Source: Naasia aerilata
GTDB taxonomy: Bacteria; Actinomycetota; Actinomycetes; Actinomycetales; Microbacteriaceae
Direction: 5' to 3'
Assembly: GCF_030296595.1 (NCBI RefSeq)
Contig: NZ_AP027731.1
Location: forward strand, 558,001-622,000
Length of the DNA: 64,000 nt
Shown here: positions 8,033 through 20,847 of the stretch, piece by piece
How positions within the stretch are numbered: position 1 is the stretch's first letter
Layout: each line of letters opens with the position of its first letter
Notes under the pieces: generated by a model
Database searches by the model: none
Seen by the model: only the letters and a program-made list of their open reading frames with translations
What the model was told of the DNA's origin: nothing
Made by a program: the position numbers and the translations under genes

Positions 8033-8998
8033 TCAGCCGGCGGCGCCGGTGGCGCCGGTGCCGCCGGTCGTGGTCCCCTCGGTTGCGGAGCCGTCGGTCG
8101 CCGAGCCGTCACTGCCGGCATCCACCCCGGCCGCCGCAGCAGCCGTCGTGGTCGCGAACGTCTCGAAGGCGGACGCGTCGTCCAAGGCGCCCGAATACGG
8201 CTTGCCGTCTACGACGACCGTCGGGATCGTCGGGAGGCCGGCGCCCGCGACCGTGGCCGCCTTCGCCCGTGTCGTGGCGTCCGAGACGAACGCGTCGAAA
8301 CGGCCGCCGCGGATGCAGTCGGCGACCCTGTCGGCGTCGGTGGTCGCTCCCGCCTTGTCGACCAGTGCGACGAGCTCGTCGTTGCTGAGTCCGTCCTTGC
8401 CGGCGGTCGACTGGGCGGCGAGGAGCGCGCTGTGCACGGCGGCGACTGCGGCGAGGTCGTGGTCGGCGACACAGGCCAGCGCATTCGCCGCGCGGGTGGA
8501 GTAGCCGCCGTTCTTCGAGCTGAGGAGCGCGACGGGGTGGATCTCGAGGCTCGCGTAGCCCGCCTTCACGAGGGACTCGAGCTGGCTCTCGTTCGCCTGG
8601 GCGAAGGTGGCGGCTTTCGCGCTGCCGTAGTCGACGTAGAGGACGACGGCGAGCACCTTCGTGTAGTCGGCGTCGGTCGCGACCGGCTTCTGGTCGGGCT
8701 GGAGCGCCGAGGTGGCGACCGGCGTGACGGTCGAGCCGTCGCCGTTCAGCAGCACGCCGTCGCTGCGCATGTTGAGCGGCCCGACGAGCCCGGCGCGGAC
8801 GGTGGCGACGACGATGAGGGCCGCGACGGCGAGAGCGGCCACGAGGCCCAGCGCGAAGCCTGTCCAGCCGAGGATGCGGTTGCGGCGCCGGCGCTTCCGC
8901 TCGAGCTCGCGGCGGATGCGCGCCTGCTCCCGGGCGAAGGCCTTCCGGTCCTTCTTCGAGAACCCCGCCTGCACCTCTGCGTCCGCCGTCCGCGCCAC
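8033..8998 (-). CDS. Membrane-anchored DsbA-like protein lacking the CXXC motif
   Basis: 321 aa. A highly basic cytosolic N-terminus (residues 1-40) is followed by one membrane helix (about 43-68) and an extracytoplasmic DsbA/thioredoxin-like domain (YSTRAANALACVADHD and GLPTIPTVVVDGKPYSG are characteristic). Where catalytic members have CxxC the sequence reads LYVDYGSAKAATF, with no Cys, so oxidoreductase activity is unlikely; two other Cys remain. The C-terminus is a low-complexity Gly/Thr/Ala tail. GTG start at 8998 with AAGGAG upstream. Possibly a chaperone-like or structural paralogue. Confidence 0.82.
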   Translation of the reverse strand: MARTADAEVQAGFSKKDRKAFAREQARIRRELERKRRRRNRILGWTGFALGLVAALAVAALIVVATVRAGLVGPLNMRSDGVLLNGDGSTVTPVATSALQPDQKPVATDADYTKVLAVVLYVDYGSAKAATFAQANESQLESLVKAGYASLEIHPVALLSSKNGGYSTRAANALACVADHDLAAVAAVHSALLAAQSTAGKDGLSNDELVALVDKAGATTDADRVADCIRGGRFDAFVSDATTRAKAATVAGAGLPTIPTVVVDGKPYSGALDDASAFETFATTTAAAAAGVDAGSDGSATDGSATEGTTTGGTGATGAAG

Positions 8999-9083
8999 CG
9001 CGTCTCCTTCCGAGCCGTCGCGACGGTAGGAGCGGAAGCTATGGGCGGGCTATGGGGAGGCTAGGGCCGCGCTGAGGGCGACG

Positions 9084-10911
<1,828 letters not shown>

Positions 10912-10994
10912 TGCTCCAACGCTAGCCGCCCGCGGGCCGGTGCTCGCCCGGGTCCGCGGCGAGCGGACGCGCCGGGTCAGCTCACCGGGCGACT

Positions 10995-11050
10995 GCAACC
11001 GTCCGGACGTGTCGCAACCGCGCACCGATGCGACACGTCCGCACGGTTGC
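10995..11050. repeat. Intergenic inverted repeat, 22-bp arms
   Basis: Arms 10995-11016 and 11029-11050 match at 21 of 22 positions around a 12-nt loop. The word TGTCGCAACCG recurs in direct and inverted orientation through the element. It lies between the ispE stop and the ABC-F start, transcribed after ispE; no T-run. Confidence 0.85.
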
Positions 11051-11081
11051 GACACGCGCGGGAAGGGCCGCGGCCCGGGCG

Positions 11082-12011
11082 TCAGTCGGAGAGGACGCGC
11101 GCGCCCGAGTAGGGGCCTGTCACGCGCAGGACGTGCAGGCGGGCAGCGGAGAGCGCGATCTGCAGCGAGATGGCGCCGTCGAGGTCCGGCGCGAGGAACG
11201 CGATGGTGGGCCCGGACCCGGAGACGATGCCCGCGAGCGCGCCGTTGCGCTCGCCGAGCTCGAGGACGCCCGCGAGCGCGGGAGACAGCAGGAGCGCCGG
11301 CGCCTGCAGGTCGTTGTGCAGCGTCTCGGCGAGCATGTGCGGGTCGCCGGCGCGCAGGGCCTGCAGCACCGCGGCATCGACGAAGGGCTGCGGGCTCGCC
11401 GGGAAGATGTCGAGGGCATGCCGCTCGCGGTGCCGGTCCAGCTCCTGGTACACGCGGGGCGTGCTCATGCCGTAGTCGGCGAGGGCGAGCACCCAGTGGA
11501 ACTGCCCCTTGGCGAGGGCGGGGCTCAGCTGGTCGCCGCGTCCCGTCCCGATGGCGGTGCCGCCGGTGAGCGCGAACGGCACGTCGGCGCCGAGGCGCGC
11601 CGCGAGCGCGTGCAGCTCCTCACGGCTCAGCTCGGTGCCCCAGAGCGCGTCGCAGGCGAGGAGCGTGGCCGCGGCATCCGCGGAGCCGCCCCCCATGCCG
11701 CCCGCGATGGGCACGCGCTTCGTGATCTCGAGCCGGACCCCGCCCCGGTAGCCGGTCTTGCGGGCCAGCATCCGCGCCGCCTTGATCGCGATGTTGCTGC
11801 CGTCGACGGCGAGCGACGAGCAGTCGACGGGCCCGTCGAAGGTCACCGAGAAGTCCGGCGCCGCGTGCGCGCGCACCTCCTCCAGGAGCGAGACGGCCTG
11901 GTAGGCGGTCGCGACCTCGTGGTAGCCGTCCTCCTGGAGGCTGCCCACGCGCATGAACACGTTGATCTTGCCCGGGGCCCGCACATGCACGGGCGAGGCC
12001 GACGTGGTCAT
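11082..12011 (-). CDS. ispE: 4-diphosphocytidyl-2-C-methyl-D-erythritol kinase
   Basis: Cytosolic GHMP kinase of the non-mevalonate (MEP) isoprenoid pathway; phosphorylates CDP-methylerythritol with ATP. 309 aa, normal length. GHMP motifs are present: [13 protein letters not shown] at the N-terminus, [17 protein letters not shown] (ATP loop) near residue 100, and the C-terminal [16 protein letters not shown] 12011 is preceded by TTGGAGCA. Sits downstream of rsmA on the same strand with a 61-bp gap, the standard actinobacterial order metG/tatD/rsmA/ispE. Confidence 0.96.
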   Translation of the reverse strand: MTTSASPVHVRAPGKINVFMRVGSLQEDGYHEVATAYQAVSLLEEVRAHAAPDFSVTFDGPVDCSSLAVDGSNIAIKAARMLARKTGYRGGVRLEITKRVPIAGGMGGGSADAAATLLACDALWGTELSREELHALAARLGADVPFALTGGTAIGTGRGDQLSPALAKGQFHWVLALADYGMSTPRVYQELDRHRERHALDIFPASPQPFVDAAVLQALRAGDPHMLAETLHNDLQAPALLLSPALAGVLELGERNGALAGIVSGSGPTIAFLAPDLDGAISLQIALSAARLHVLRVTGPYSGARVLSD

Positions 12012-12072
12012 TGCTCCAACCTAACGCCCGTCCCGGAACGCCCGCGCACAGTGCGCCGACGCGGGTGCGCGC

Positions 12073-12930
12073 TCAGCCGGCCGCGGCATGGGCGATCCGG
12101 AGGAAGTCGTCCACCACCAGGCGCTCGCCCCGGTCGGACGGATCGACGCCCGCCGCCGTGAGGATGCGCCCTGCCTCGTCGGGGCAGCCGAGGACCCCGG
12201 AGAGGGACTGCCGGAGGGTTTTCCGCCGCTGCCCGAACGCCGCGTCGACGAGCCGGAAGGTGGCGGCGCGGACCTTCGCGGAGTCCGGCTCCGCCTCGTG
12301 CCGGGTGAACGCGACCAGCACCGAGTCGACGTTCGGGACGGGCCAGAACACGGACCGGCTGACCTGCCCGGCCACGCGGAAGGCGCCGTACCAGGCCGCC
12401 TTGACGCTCGGACCGCCGTACGCCTTCGAGCCTGGTCCGGCGGCGATGCGCTCCCCGACCTCGGCCTGCACCATGACGACGCCGGAGCGGATGCTCGGGA
12501 ACGTCTCGAGGAAGTGCAGCAGGACCGGCACGGACACGTTGTACGGCAGGTTGGCGACGAGACGCACCGGCTCGGGCAGCTCCGTCACGCGCAGGGCGTC
12601 CGCATGCACGACCTCGAGGCGCGCCGAGGCGTCCGGGCCGCCGATGTCGGCCACGGTGCGGGGCAGCTCCTCGGCGAGGCGCCCGTCGATCTCGACCGCC
12701 ACGACCCGCGCTCCGGCCTCGAGCAGCCCGAGCGTCAGCGAGCCGAGCCCCGGTCCGACCTCGACCACCGTCTCCCCCGCCTCGACGCCCGCTGTGCGGA
12801 CGATGCGGCGCACGGTGTTCGGGTCGAGGACGAAGTTCTGCCCGAGCTTCTTCGTGGGCTGGATGCCGAGCCGGCCGGCCAGCGCGCGGATCTCGGCCGG
12901 TCCGAGCAGGGCGGGCCGAGGATCGGTCAT
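12073..12930 (-). CDS. rsmA: 16S rRNA (adenine(1518)/(1519)-N(6))-dimethyltransferase
   Basis: KsgA/RsmA, dimethylates two adenines in the 3' hairpin of 16S rRNA during 30S maturation using SAM. 285 aa. Motifs: [35 protein letters not shown] (SAM loop), the catalytic [15 protein letters not shown], and the C-terminal [15 protein letters not shown] at 12930 overlaps the tatD stop (ATGA), so the pair is coupled. Loss of this enzyme gives kasugamycin resistance in other bacteria. Confidence 0.97.
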   Translation of the reverse strand: MTDPRPALLGPAEIRALAGRLGIQPTKKLGQNFVLDPNTVRRIVRTAGVEAGETVVEVGPGLGSLTLGLLEAGARVVAVEIDGRLAEELPRTVADIGGPDASARLEVVHADALRVTELPEPVRLVANLPYNVSVPVLLHFLETFPSIRSGVVMVQAEVGERIAAGPGSKAYGGPSVKAAWYGAFRVAGQVSRSVFWPVPNVDSVLVAFTRHEAEPDSAKVRAATFRLVDAAFGQRRKTLRQSLSGVLGCPDEAGRILTAAGVDPSDRGERLVVDDFLRIAHAAAG

Positions 12931-13886
12931 GCCAGGGCGCTCGGGGTCGGCGCGTCCTCGTCGGGCACCGGCGGCTCCGACTGCCACGAGCCGTAGACGA
13001 GCTCCGTGTTCGAGGAGATCTGAGCGGCGAGCATCGACACGTCGGTGCCGAGCCGGGCCGCCATGGCCCGCAGCGTGTGCGGGATGAGGTAGGGCGCGTT
13101 GGGCCGGCCGCGGAACGGCGTCGGCGTCAGGAACGGGGCGTCCGTCTCGACGAGCAGCAGCGCGCGCGGCATGAGCTCGAGCGCTTCGCGCAGCGGCTCC
13201 GCGTTCTTGAACGTGATGTTGCCCGAGAACGAGGTGTACCAGCCGTTGTCGGCGCAGGTCCGCGCCAGCTCGGTCCCGCCGGAGAAGCAGTGGAACACCG
13301 TGTGCTCGGGCGCACCCACCCGTCTCAGCGTCCGGACGACCTCGTCGTGCGCGTCCCGATCGTGGATCTGCAGCGCGAGGCCGTTCCGCTTCGCGATCTC
13401 GATGTGGGCCTCGAAGCTCTCGTACTGGGCGGCCCGGCCCTCCTCGCCGGTGCGGAAGAAGTCGAGCCCGGTCTCGCCGATGGCACGCACCCGGGGGCGC
13501 GTCGCGAGCTCCGCGATCTCCTCCAGCGCACTCTGCAGCTGGCCCGCGGCGGCGTACCGGGGCGCCTCGTTCGGATGCAGCGCGACGGCGGCGAGCATCC
13601 GCGGCTCGTTGGCCGCGACCTCCGCCGACCAGCGGCTGGTCTCGAGATCGCCGCCGACCTGGATGACGCCCCGCACGCCGACGCTCGACGCGCGGTCGAG
13701 GTGCTCGAGGTAGTCGATCGGATTCTCTCCGTCGGCGATCTCGAGGTGGGTGTGGTTGTCGTAGACCGGGACGGTGAGCGCCTCGGGCAGCGGCGGATAG
13801 GTGAGGTCGCGCGTGGTCCCGTTGACCTCGGTCGTGTCCCGCTTGCGGACGTAGCTGGACGGCTCGGAGCTGGAGGCGTCGCTCAT
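12927..13886 (-). CDS. TatD family metal-dependent hydrolase
   Basis: 319 aa amidohydrolase-fold nuclease of the TatD family. Metal ligands are visible in order: [37 protein letters not shown] and [11 protein letters not shown]. TatD proteins act as 3'-5' exonucleases/deoxyribonucleases in other bacteria. A roughly 30-residue N-terminal extension precedes the barrel. ATG 13886 overlaps metG by 4 bp (ATGA) and its own stop overlaps rsmA, giving a tightly coupled metG-tatD-rsmA operon. Confidence 0.95.
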   Translation of the reverse strand: MSDASSSEPSSYVRKRDTTEVNGTTRDLTYPPLPEALTVPVYDNHTHLEIADGENPIDYLEHLDRASSVGVRGVIQVGGDLETSRWSAEVAANEPRMLAAVALHPNEAPRYAAAGQLQSALEEIAELATRPRVRAIGETGLDFFRTGEEGRAAQYESFEAHIEIAKRNGLALQIHDRDAHDEVVRTLRRVGAPEHTVFHCFSGGTELARTCADNGWYTSFSGNITFKNAEPLREALELMPRALLLVETDAPFLTPTPFRGRPNAPYLIPHTLRAMAARLGTDVSMLAAQISSNTELVYGSWQSEPPVPDEDAPTPSALA

Positions 13887-15478
13887 CGCGTCGCTCCCGC
13901 CGTCGCGTCGGGCTCGATGCGCGGGAAGAGCGCCTCGAGCGGGGAGACGGTGGCACCCGCGGGCAGCTGGCCCCACTCCCCCGCCGAGCGCAGCGGCTGG
14001 GCCTGCAGCACCCCGAGGGACTGCTCCGCACCGAGGGCGCTCCACAGCTTCCGAGTCGCCTCGGGGATCACCGGCGACAGCAGCACCGCGAGCGCGCGGA
14101 GGCCCTCCGCGGTCGTGTAGAGGACGGTGCCGAGCCGCTCGCGCTGCTCCGGGTCCTTCGCGATCACCCACGGCTGCTGCTCGGTGATGTAGCCGTTGAG
14201 CTCCTCCACCACCGTCCAGAGGGCGCCGATCGCCTCGTGGATCGCGAACCGATCGATGGCCGCATCCGCCTCGGCCGCAGCCTTCGCCACCACGGCCGAG
14301 ATCGCCTCGTCCGCCGGCTGCGGGGCGCCCTGCTCGGGCACGACGCCAACGAAGTAGCGCGTGATCATCGCGATCACGCGCGACGCGAGGTTGCCGAAGC
14401 CGTTCGCGAGCTCGGCCTGGTACCGGGCCGCCAGATCCTCCCAGCTGAAGGAGCCGTCCTGGCCGAACGTGATGGCGCGCATGAAGTAGTAGCGGAACGC
14501 GTCGGAGCCGAAGACGTCGGTGATCTGGTTGGGCGCGATGCCGGTCAGCTTGGACTTCGACATCTTCTCCCCGCCGACGAGCAGCCAGCCGTGGGCGAAC
14601 ACGTGCTTCGGCACCTCGAGGCCCGCGGCGAGGAGCATCGCGGGCCAGATGACCGCGTGAAACCGGAGGATGTCCTTGCCCACGAGCTGGATGCCGGGCC
14701 ATCGGCGCGCGAAGTTGGCCTCATCCTGGCCGTAGCCGATCGCGGTGATGTAGTTGAGGAGCGCGTCGAACCACACGTACACGACGTGCTGCGGGTCCCA
14801 CGGGATCTGGATGCCCCAGTCGAAGCTCGACCGGGAGATCGACAGGTCCGCGAGCCCCTGCCGGACGAACGAGACGACCTCGTTGCGGGCGCTCTCCGGC
14901 TGCACGAAGTCGGGCCGCTCCTCGTACAGGGCGAGCAGGCGGTCCTGGAACTCGCTCATCCGGAAGAAGTAGTTGCGCTCGTGGAGCAGCTCGACCGGCT
15001 TGGAGTGGATGGCGCACACCCGCTGCCCCTCGAACGGCCCGGTGCCGTCGACGAGCTCGCTCGGCTGCTTGTACTCCTCGCAGCCCACGCAGTAGAACCC
15101 CTCGTAGTCGCCGGTGTAGATGAACCCGGTGTCGTAGAGCTTCTGCAGGAAGGCCGCGGCGCTCGTCTCGTGCCGCTCCTGCGTGGTGCGGATGAAGTCG
15201 TCGTTGGCGATGTCGAGCGTGTCGAGCAGCGGCAGCCAGGAGCTCTCGACGAGCCGGTCCGCCCACTCCCGCGGGGTCATGTCGTTGGCGCTCGCCGTGC
15301 GGAGCATCTTCTGGCCGTGCTCATCGGTGCCGGTCAGCAGCCAGGTGTCGTCGCCGGACTGGCGGTGCCAGCGCGCGAGCACGTCGGCCGCGACCTCGGT
15401 GTAGCCGTGGCCGATGTGGGGCACATCGCTCGGGTAGAAGATCGGCGTGGTGATGTAGAAGGACGCGCCGGAAGACAT
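13883..15478 (-). CDS. metG: Methionine--tRNA ligase
   Basis: Class I aminoacyl-tRNA synthetase, 531 aa, charges tRNA-Met with methionine. HIGH motif as [20 protein letters not shown] near residue 20, zinc-knuckle-like CVGCEEY insertion, KMSKS as [12 protein letters not shown] near residue 305, followed by the helical anticodon-binding domain. It lacks the C-terminal tRNA-binding extension of the long form. ATG at 15478. First gene of the metG-tatD-rsmA operon. Confidence 0.97.
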   Translation of the reverse strand: MSSGASFYITTPIFYPSDVPHIGHGYTEVAADVLARWHRQSGDDTWLLTGTDEHGQKMLRTASANDMTPREWADRLVESSWLPLLDTLDIANDDFIRTTQERHETSAAAFLQKLYDTGFIYTGDYEGFYCVGCEEYKQPSELVDGTGPFEGQRVCAIHSKPVELLHERNYFFRMSEFQDRLLALYEERPDFVQPESARNEVVSFVRQGLADLSISRSSFDWGIQIPWDPQHVVYVWFDALLNYITAIGYGQDEANFARRWPGIQLVGKDILRFHAVIWPAMLLAAGLEVPKHVFAHGWLLVGGEKMSKSKLTGIAPNQITDVFGSDAFRYYFMRAITFGQDGSFSWEDLAARYQAELANGFGNLASRVIAMITRYFVGVVPEQGAPQPADEAISAVVAKAAAEADAAIDRFAIHEAIGALWTVVEELNGYITEQQPWVIAKDPEQRERLGTVLYTTAEGLRALAVLLSPVIPEATRKLWSALGAEQSLGVLQAQPLRSAGEWGQLPAGATVSPLEALFPRIEPDATAGATR

Positions 15479-15544
15479 GCCGACAATCCTAGGCGGGGCG
15501 GTCCGGGCGCCTCGGCGGCGTTACGCGCCGAGGGAGCGCGCTCG

Positions 15545-15605
15545 CGCGGGTGTTGCGGACGTTCCACGCCCGGCAGCGGGATGTCGGATGTCCGCACGAC
15601 CCGCG
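15545..15605. repeat. Imperfect intergenic inverted repeat, 18-bp arms
   Basis: Arms 15545-15562 and 15588-15605 match at 15 of 18 positions (arm CGCGGGTGTTGCGGACGT). Immediately upstream, CCTCGGCG and CGCCGAGG form a second small hairpin. The element fills the gap between the end of rsmI and the start of metG. Confidence 0.6.
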
Positions 15606-15629
15606 TGATGCCGCAGCGCCCGCGCCACC

Positions 15630-16447
15630 TCAGCCGCGCGTGCGGAGCGCCGCCTCGTAGAGCTCGCGGCGGGAGAGCCCCGTCGCCTCGGCCACCTCGG
15701 CGGACGCGTCCCGCAGGCGGCTGCCGGCGGCGACGAGCGCCTGGACCTGCTCGAGCGCCTCGCTCGCGGTCACCGTGACGGGCGCAGCCCCCTCCACGAC
15801 GACCACGACCTCGCCGCGCACGCCGCCGGCCGCCCAGCGCGCGACCTCCGCGGCGGGGCCGCGGACGACCTCCTCGTGCAGCTTCGTCAGCTCGCGGCAC
15901 ACCGCAACGCGGCGGTCGTCCCCGAACTCGGCGGCCAGGTCGCTCAGGAAGTCGGCGACGCGCTGCGGCGACTCGAAGAACACGAGCGTGCGCGGCTCGC
16001 GCGCGAGGTCCCGGAGCAGCGCCCGGCGCTCGGCCGGCTTCCGGGGCGGGAACCCCTCGAAGGCGAACCGGTCGGTCGGCAGCCCCGACACGGCGAGCGC
16101 GGTCGGCACGGCGGACGCTCCCGGCAGCACCGTGACCCGGATCCCGGCCTCGACGGCGGCGGTCACGAGCCGGTAGCCGGGGTCCGAGACCGTCGGCATC
16201 CCCGCATCGCTGAGGACGAGCACGTCGGCGTCCGCCGCGAGCGCGAGCACCTCCCGATCCGCTCGCGCTCGTTGTGGTCGTTGAGCGAGATCAGGCGCGG
16301 ACGGTGCTCGACGCCGAGCCCGGCCAGGAGCCGCTGCGTCACCCGGGTGTCCTCGGCGGCGATGACGCCGACCGTGGAGAGGGCCTCGACGAGCCGGGTG
16401 GTGGCGTCCCCGAGGTTGCCGATGGGCGTTGCGGCGAGGACGATCAC
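15630..16447 (-). CDS. rsmI: 16S rRNA (cytidine(1402)-2'-O)-methyltransferase, frame interrupted
   Basis: SAM-dependent tetrapyrrole-methylase-fold enzyme that 2'-O-methylates C1402 of 16S rRNA. N-terminal part IVLAATPIGNLGDATTRLVE and AAEDTRVTQRLL, central SDAGMPTVSDPGYRLV and LPGASAVPTALAVSGLPTD, then FFESPQRVADFL, all family signatures. GTG start 16447 with GGAGGGC. The frame slips at 16253-16255 (CCC) between NDHNERERI and REVLALAADADVLVLSDAG; one added base rejoins the two parts. Divergent from pmt. Confidence 0.94.
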
Positions 16448-16532
16448 GCCCTCCAGTCTGCTCCTCCCGCGTGCGAGGCCCGCACCGCGGTGGGAGCACG
16501 CCATCGGGGAGGGCCGAGGGGCGAGCCCTATC

Positions 16533-18140
16533 ATGGGGCCGGTGTCGAGCCAGATCGCCCCTGCCCGGCACCTGAGCACCGCGGTCCCCTTGGCGGGCCG
16601 TCCGTTCTCGACCTTCCTCGACCGGGTCCCCCGGTGGCGCTGGCTGGCCCCGCTGCTCGTCACGGTCCTCGCCGCGGCGCTCCGCTTTCCGGGGCTCGGG
16701 CATCCCTCGTCGCTGATGTTCGACGAGACGTTCTACGTCAAGGACGCGTGGACGCTGCTCAACCTGGGCTACGAGGGGAAGTGGCCGCAGGGCTTCGACG
16801 ACGCGACCTTCAACGCGGGGCACGTCTGGGGGTTCACCTCGGAGGCGGAGTACGTCGCGCATCCGCCCCTCGGCAAGTGGCTCATCGGACTCGGGATGCT
16901 CCTGTTCGGCCCCACCGATCCCTTCGGCTGGCGCTTCTCGGTCGCGGTCGCCGGCACGCTCGCGGTGCTCCTCGTCGCCCTGATCGGCACGACCCTGTTC
17001 CGCAGCGTGACCCTCGGCACGCTGGCCGCCGCCCTCTTCGCGGTCGACGGGCACGCGATCGTGCTGTCGCGGGTCTCGCTGCTCGACAACTTCGTGATGC
17101 TGTTCGCGCTCCTCGGGTTCGGCGCGATGCTGCTCGACCGGCGCCAGCGCGACGTGCGGCTGGCGGAGGACGCCATGGCGCGGAACGGTGCACCGCCGAG
17201 CGGCTGGGGACCCGCACTGGCCTGGCGCCCCTGGCTGCTCACCGCGGGCGTCGCATTCGGACTGACCTGCGCGGTCAAGTGGTCCGGCCTCTACTTCCTC
17301 GCCGGATTCGCCGTGTACTCGGTCCTGGCCGACGCCGTCGCCCGGCGTCGCGCCGGGTTCCCGGGCTGGCTGCCGGCCACCATCGTCCGGCAGGCTCCCG
17401 CCACGTTCGCGTCCATGGTGCCGCCCGCGCTCGCCGCCTACCTCGCGGCGTACACCGGCTGGTTCCTGACCTCCGGCGGCTACGACCGGAACTGGATCGC
17501 GACGGGAGGCGGCACCCGCTGGACCGGGCTGCTCGCCTGGGTCCCCGACGTGCTGCAGAACCTGTGGCACTGGCACGCGGGCATCTACGCCTTCCACACC
17601 GGGCTCAGCGCCAGCCACCCCTATGCGACCCCCGCGATCCTCTGGCCGCTGCTGGCCCGGCCGACGCAGATCTACTACCGCGGCAGCGGGGCCGGCGAGA
17701 ACGGCTGCCAGTACGGCTACTGCTCGGAGATCGTCTGGTCGATCGCCAACCCGATCCTCTGGTGGGCCGCCGTCGCCGCGACCCTGTACGTGGTCTATCG
17801 CTTCGCGCGGATCCGGGCATCGGGCGACGGCCTCATCCTGATGGGCGTGGCGGCCGGCTACCTGCCGTGGCTCCTCTACCCGACCCGCACGATGTTCCAG
17901 TTCTACGCCATCGCGTTCGAGCCCTATCTGCTGCTCGCGCTCGTGGCCGTGCTCGGCACCTTCACGGGCATGCTCGGCGAGCCGCCACCCGAGCGGGTCG
18001 CGCGCCCCGCGCGGGCGATCGCCGCCGCGTTCGTCGTCGTGGTCGTGCTCGTCAGCGCGTTCTTCTACCCCCTGTGGACGGGGATGCAGACGCCGTTCTG
18101 GTTCTGGCAGGCGCACGTCTGGCTGACCAGCTGGGTCTGA
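16533..18140 (+). CDS. Dolichyl-phosphate-mannose--protein mannosyltransferase (Pmt family)
   Basis: Integral membrane GT-C glycosyltransferase, about 535 aa with around eleven membrane helices; transfers mannose from polyprenyl-phosphate-mannose to Ser/Thr of Sec-exported proteins. First extracytoplasmic loop carries the catalytic Asp-Glu pair (SLMFDETFYVKDAWTLLNLG); a PMT_4TMC-like C-terminus with YCSEIVWSIANPILWW. ATG 16533 is chosen; GTG 16542 is a close alternative. It is divergent from rsmI, the conserved actinobacterial arrangement. The Ser/Thr/Pro-rich surface protein at 43.4-44.2 kb is a plausible substrate type (inference). Confidence 0.95.
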   Translation: MGPVSSQIAPARHLSTAVPLAGRPFSTFLDRVPRWRWLAPLLVTVLAAALRFPGLGHPSSLMFDETFYVKDAWTLLNLGYEGKWPQGFDDATFNAGHVWGFTSEAEYVAHPPLGKWLIGLGMLLFGPTDPFGWRFSVAVAGTLAVLLVALIGTTLFRSVTLGTLAAALFAVDGHAIVLSRVSLLDNFVMLFALLGFGAMLLDRRQRDVRLAEDAMARNGAPPSGWGPALAWRPWLLTAGVAFGLTCAVKWSGLYFLAGFAVYSVLADAVARRRAGFPGWLPATIVRQAPATFASMVPPALAAYLAAYTGWFLTSGGYDRNWIATGGGTRWTGLLAWVPDVLQNLWHWHAGIYAFHTGLSASHPYATPAILWPLLARPTQIYYRGSGAGENGCQYGYCSEIVWSIANPILWWAAVAATLYVVYRFARIRASGDGLILMGVAAGYLPWLLYPTRTMFQFYAIAFEPYLLLALVAVLGTFTGMLGEPPPERVARPARAIAAAFVVVVVLVSAFFYPLWTGMQTPFWFWQAHVWLTSWV

Positions 18141-18189
18141 CCCGTGCCGCCTGCACGGCCGACCCCGGGCCGGAGCCGGACGGCTGCGC

Positions 18190-20036
18190 TCAGGACGCCT
18201 GCGCCAAGGCGTCGTGCAGCTTATCCGCCCGGTCCACCGGGAGCCGGCAGACGAAGCCCTCGCAGAGGTAGGCGAGCGCCCGCCCATTGCGGGAGGCGCG
18301 CTCCGCGAACAGGCCGAAGCCGGCGTCCGCGAATGCCGTCGCCTGGGCGTCCGTGACGCTCGCGACTACATCAAGCGCGGATCCCCGCGCCTCCCGGTCA
18401 AGCTCGACGTCGGCCTCCCCGACGAGCAGGAGGGCGCTCCCGCCTCCCTCGAGCCGGAGCAGGGCCTCGAGCGCGGCGCCCATCGAGACCGGCCGTGACG
18501 CCGCGACCGATGCGAGCGGCGCTAGGGCGTCCTCCGCGGCCGCCCGATACCGGTCCTCGCCCGTCAGCTCGTGCAGGAGCAGCGCCGCGACCGCGAGCTC
18601 GCTCGTGCCCGACGGGTACGCACCCTCGCCCGGGTCGGCGGGCAGCGCGAGGCCGCGGCGGGAGAGCGTGGCGTCGGCACCGCCGGGAGGGGCGAACGGG
18701 CGCTGCCGATCCCCCGTGAGGCACGCGTCGGTGAGCTCCCGCGCCACGGTGGCGTACCGGACCTCCCCGGAGGCCAGCGCGAGCTCGAGGAGGCCGCGCG
18801 CGAGCATGCCGTAGTCCTCGAGCGTCGCCGATGCCGTGGACGGCCGCCCGTCCAGGGTCGCGCGCAGGAGCCGGCCGTCCTGCACCGCGCTGCCGAGGAC
18901 GGCGTCGGCGGCGCCGGCCGCGAGCTCGACGAAGCCGGGGCGGCCGAGGAGCCGGCCGGCGGTCGCGAGCGCACCGATTGCCAGGCCGTTCCAGCCGGTG
19001 AGCACCTTCTCGTCCACGTCGGGCGGCGGCTGGCCGGCTCGGCCCGCCGCATCCAGCGCGTAGTAGCCCCCTCGCTCAGCGCCCCGTCCACGTAGCTCTC
19101 GGAGTTCTGTGCCGAGCCGAAGGCGCCCGAATCCCGGCGAAGCACTCCGCGCAGGAACGCGACGATCCCGTCGGCCGTCGCGGCGTCGCCCCGGGTGGCG
19201 TAGGCGCGCAGCAGCTGCGCGTTGTCGTAGAGCATCCGCTCGTAGTGCGGCTCGGTCCAGTCGCGCCGCGTCGCGTAGCGGAAGAAGCCGCCTTCGACGG
19301 GGTCCCGCAGACCGGAGGCCGCCATCCCATCGAGGGTCCGGGCTGCCAGGGCCGCGGTCTCCGTCCTCAGGTCGTCGCCCAGGGCGGCGGAGCGCCCGAG
19401 CCGGAGGGCGAGCAGCAGCACCGGCGCGACCGGGAACTTGGGCGCGCCGCCGAATCCGCCGAACTCGCGGTCCTCATAGGAGAGCAGCTCGAGCGCGACC
19501 TGGGCGAAGTCGACGGCGGCGCCGGTGGAGGGCGCGGGCAGGGGCTCGACGAGGGCCTGGGCGAGTCCTGCCGCGGTCCGCTCGACCTCGTCCCGTCGCT
19601 CGCGCCAGGCGTCGTCGACCGCGTCGAGCACCTGCCGGAAGGAGGGGTGCCCGCCGACGGGACGCGGCGGCGAGTAGGTTCCGGCGAAGAAGGCACGGCC
19701 GTCGGGAGTCGTGAAGACGTTGAGCGGCCAGCCGAGGTTGGGCGTGAAGACCGACGCCGCCGCCATGTAGGTGGAGTCGACGTCGGGGTGCTCCTCGCGG
19801 TCGATCTTCACCGCGACGAAGCGCTCGTTGAGGGCACGCGCGAGCTGGGGATCCGAGAAGCTCTCGCGGGCCATGACGTGACACCAGTGGCACGTCGCGT
19901 AGCCGATCGACACGAGGACCGGCACGTCGCGGCGCTTCGCCTCGGCGAACGCCTCCTCGCCCCAGGGGTACCAGTCGACGGGGTTGTCGGCGTGGCCGCG
20001 CAGATACGGGCTCACGGCGTCGGCGAGGCGGTTCAT
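18190..20036 (-). CDS. Thioredoxin domain-containing protein, YyaL/DUF255 family, frame interrupted
   Basis: About 615 aa. N-terminal DUF255 thioredoxin-like domain ([55 protein letters not shown] with the CxxC) followed by a six-hairpin barrel similar to N-acylglucosamine 2-epimerases ([40 protein letters not shown]). Biological role is unsettled. ATG 20036. The frame slips in the five-C run at 19067-19071, between [11 protein letters not shown] and [10 protein letters not shown]; one more base restores [10 protein letters not shown]. Its start overlaps the probable true stop of the TauE-like gene. Confidence 0.9.
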
Positions 20037-20847
20037 TCCCCCACGGTAGACGCGCCTCCCGCCCTCGGTCTTCCCCTTGCCTCTCGCGCAGCGCGCGGAT
20101 CGTGAGCTGCGCCGCGCTGAGGACGACGAGCACGGCGAAGGCGATCGCGGAGACGCGGGCGGGCAGCAGGAACGCCGAGGCGACACCGACGAGGGACGTC
20201 ACGGCGGCGGCACCGCCGACGAGCAGGGCCGCCCGGAGATCGACGAGGCCGGCCCGGAGGTTCGAGACCGTGCCCACCGCACTCGACGCGATGATCACGG
20301 TCAGCGAGGTCCCCTTCGCCAGCAGGTCGCCCATCCCGAACCCGGCCACGAGGATCGGCACGATGATGATGCCGCCGCCGACGCCGAAGACACCCGACGC
20401 GATGCCGATGAGGAAGCCGGCTCCGACGAGGACGAGCAGGAGCGGAGGGTCGAGTACGACCTCGGCGCCCCGCTCGGGCACGACCAGCACCAGGCGCAGG
20501 GCGACGAGCACGAGCAGGGCGATGAACATCCAGCGCAGCACGGCGAGCCGCAGCTGCCGCAGGATCCGGGTGCCCACGAGCGTCCCCGGGATCGCGCCGA
20601 GCGCGAGGGCGATCGCGGCACTCAGCTCCACCTCGCCCTGGGCCAGGTAGCCGACGGTCCCGACCACGGAGGCCGGCACGATGGCGGCGAGCGAGAGCGC
20701 CGACGCACGCCGCTGGTCGAAGCGTGCGAGCGCGACCAGGAGCGGCACCATGACGATCCCGCCGCCGACGCCGAAGAGGCCGGACAGGAAGCCGCCCAGC
20801 ACACCGACGGCGAGCAGGGCCGGCCAGGGCAGCCGCGCGGCCGTCAT
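20033..20847 (-). CDS. Sulfite exporter TauE/SafE family protein, last codons out of frame
   Basis: Polytopic membrane protein (about eight helices, 270 aa) with the duplicated family signature [19 protein letters not shown] near the N-terminus and [19 protein letters not shown] in the second half; family members export sulfite or organosulfonates, but specificity is not readable. ATG 20847 overlaps the MFS stop (ATGA). As given, the frame runs on deep into the YyaL gene; adding one base in the C run 20038-20042 makes it end with TGA overlapping the YyaL ATG, which fits the overlap style of the whole operon. Confidence 0.88.

Noticed and set aside
15630-18287. 885-residue minus-strand frame covering pmt
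   Set aside because: Only its end is rsmI; the rest is a shadow of the pmt gene on the opposite strand, Arg/Gly/Asp-rich with no domain.
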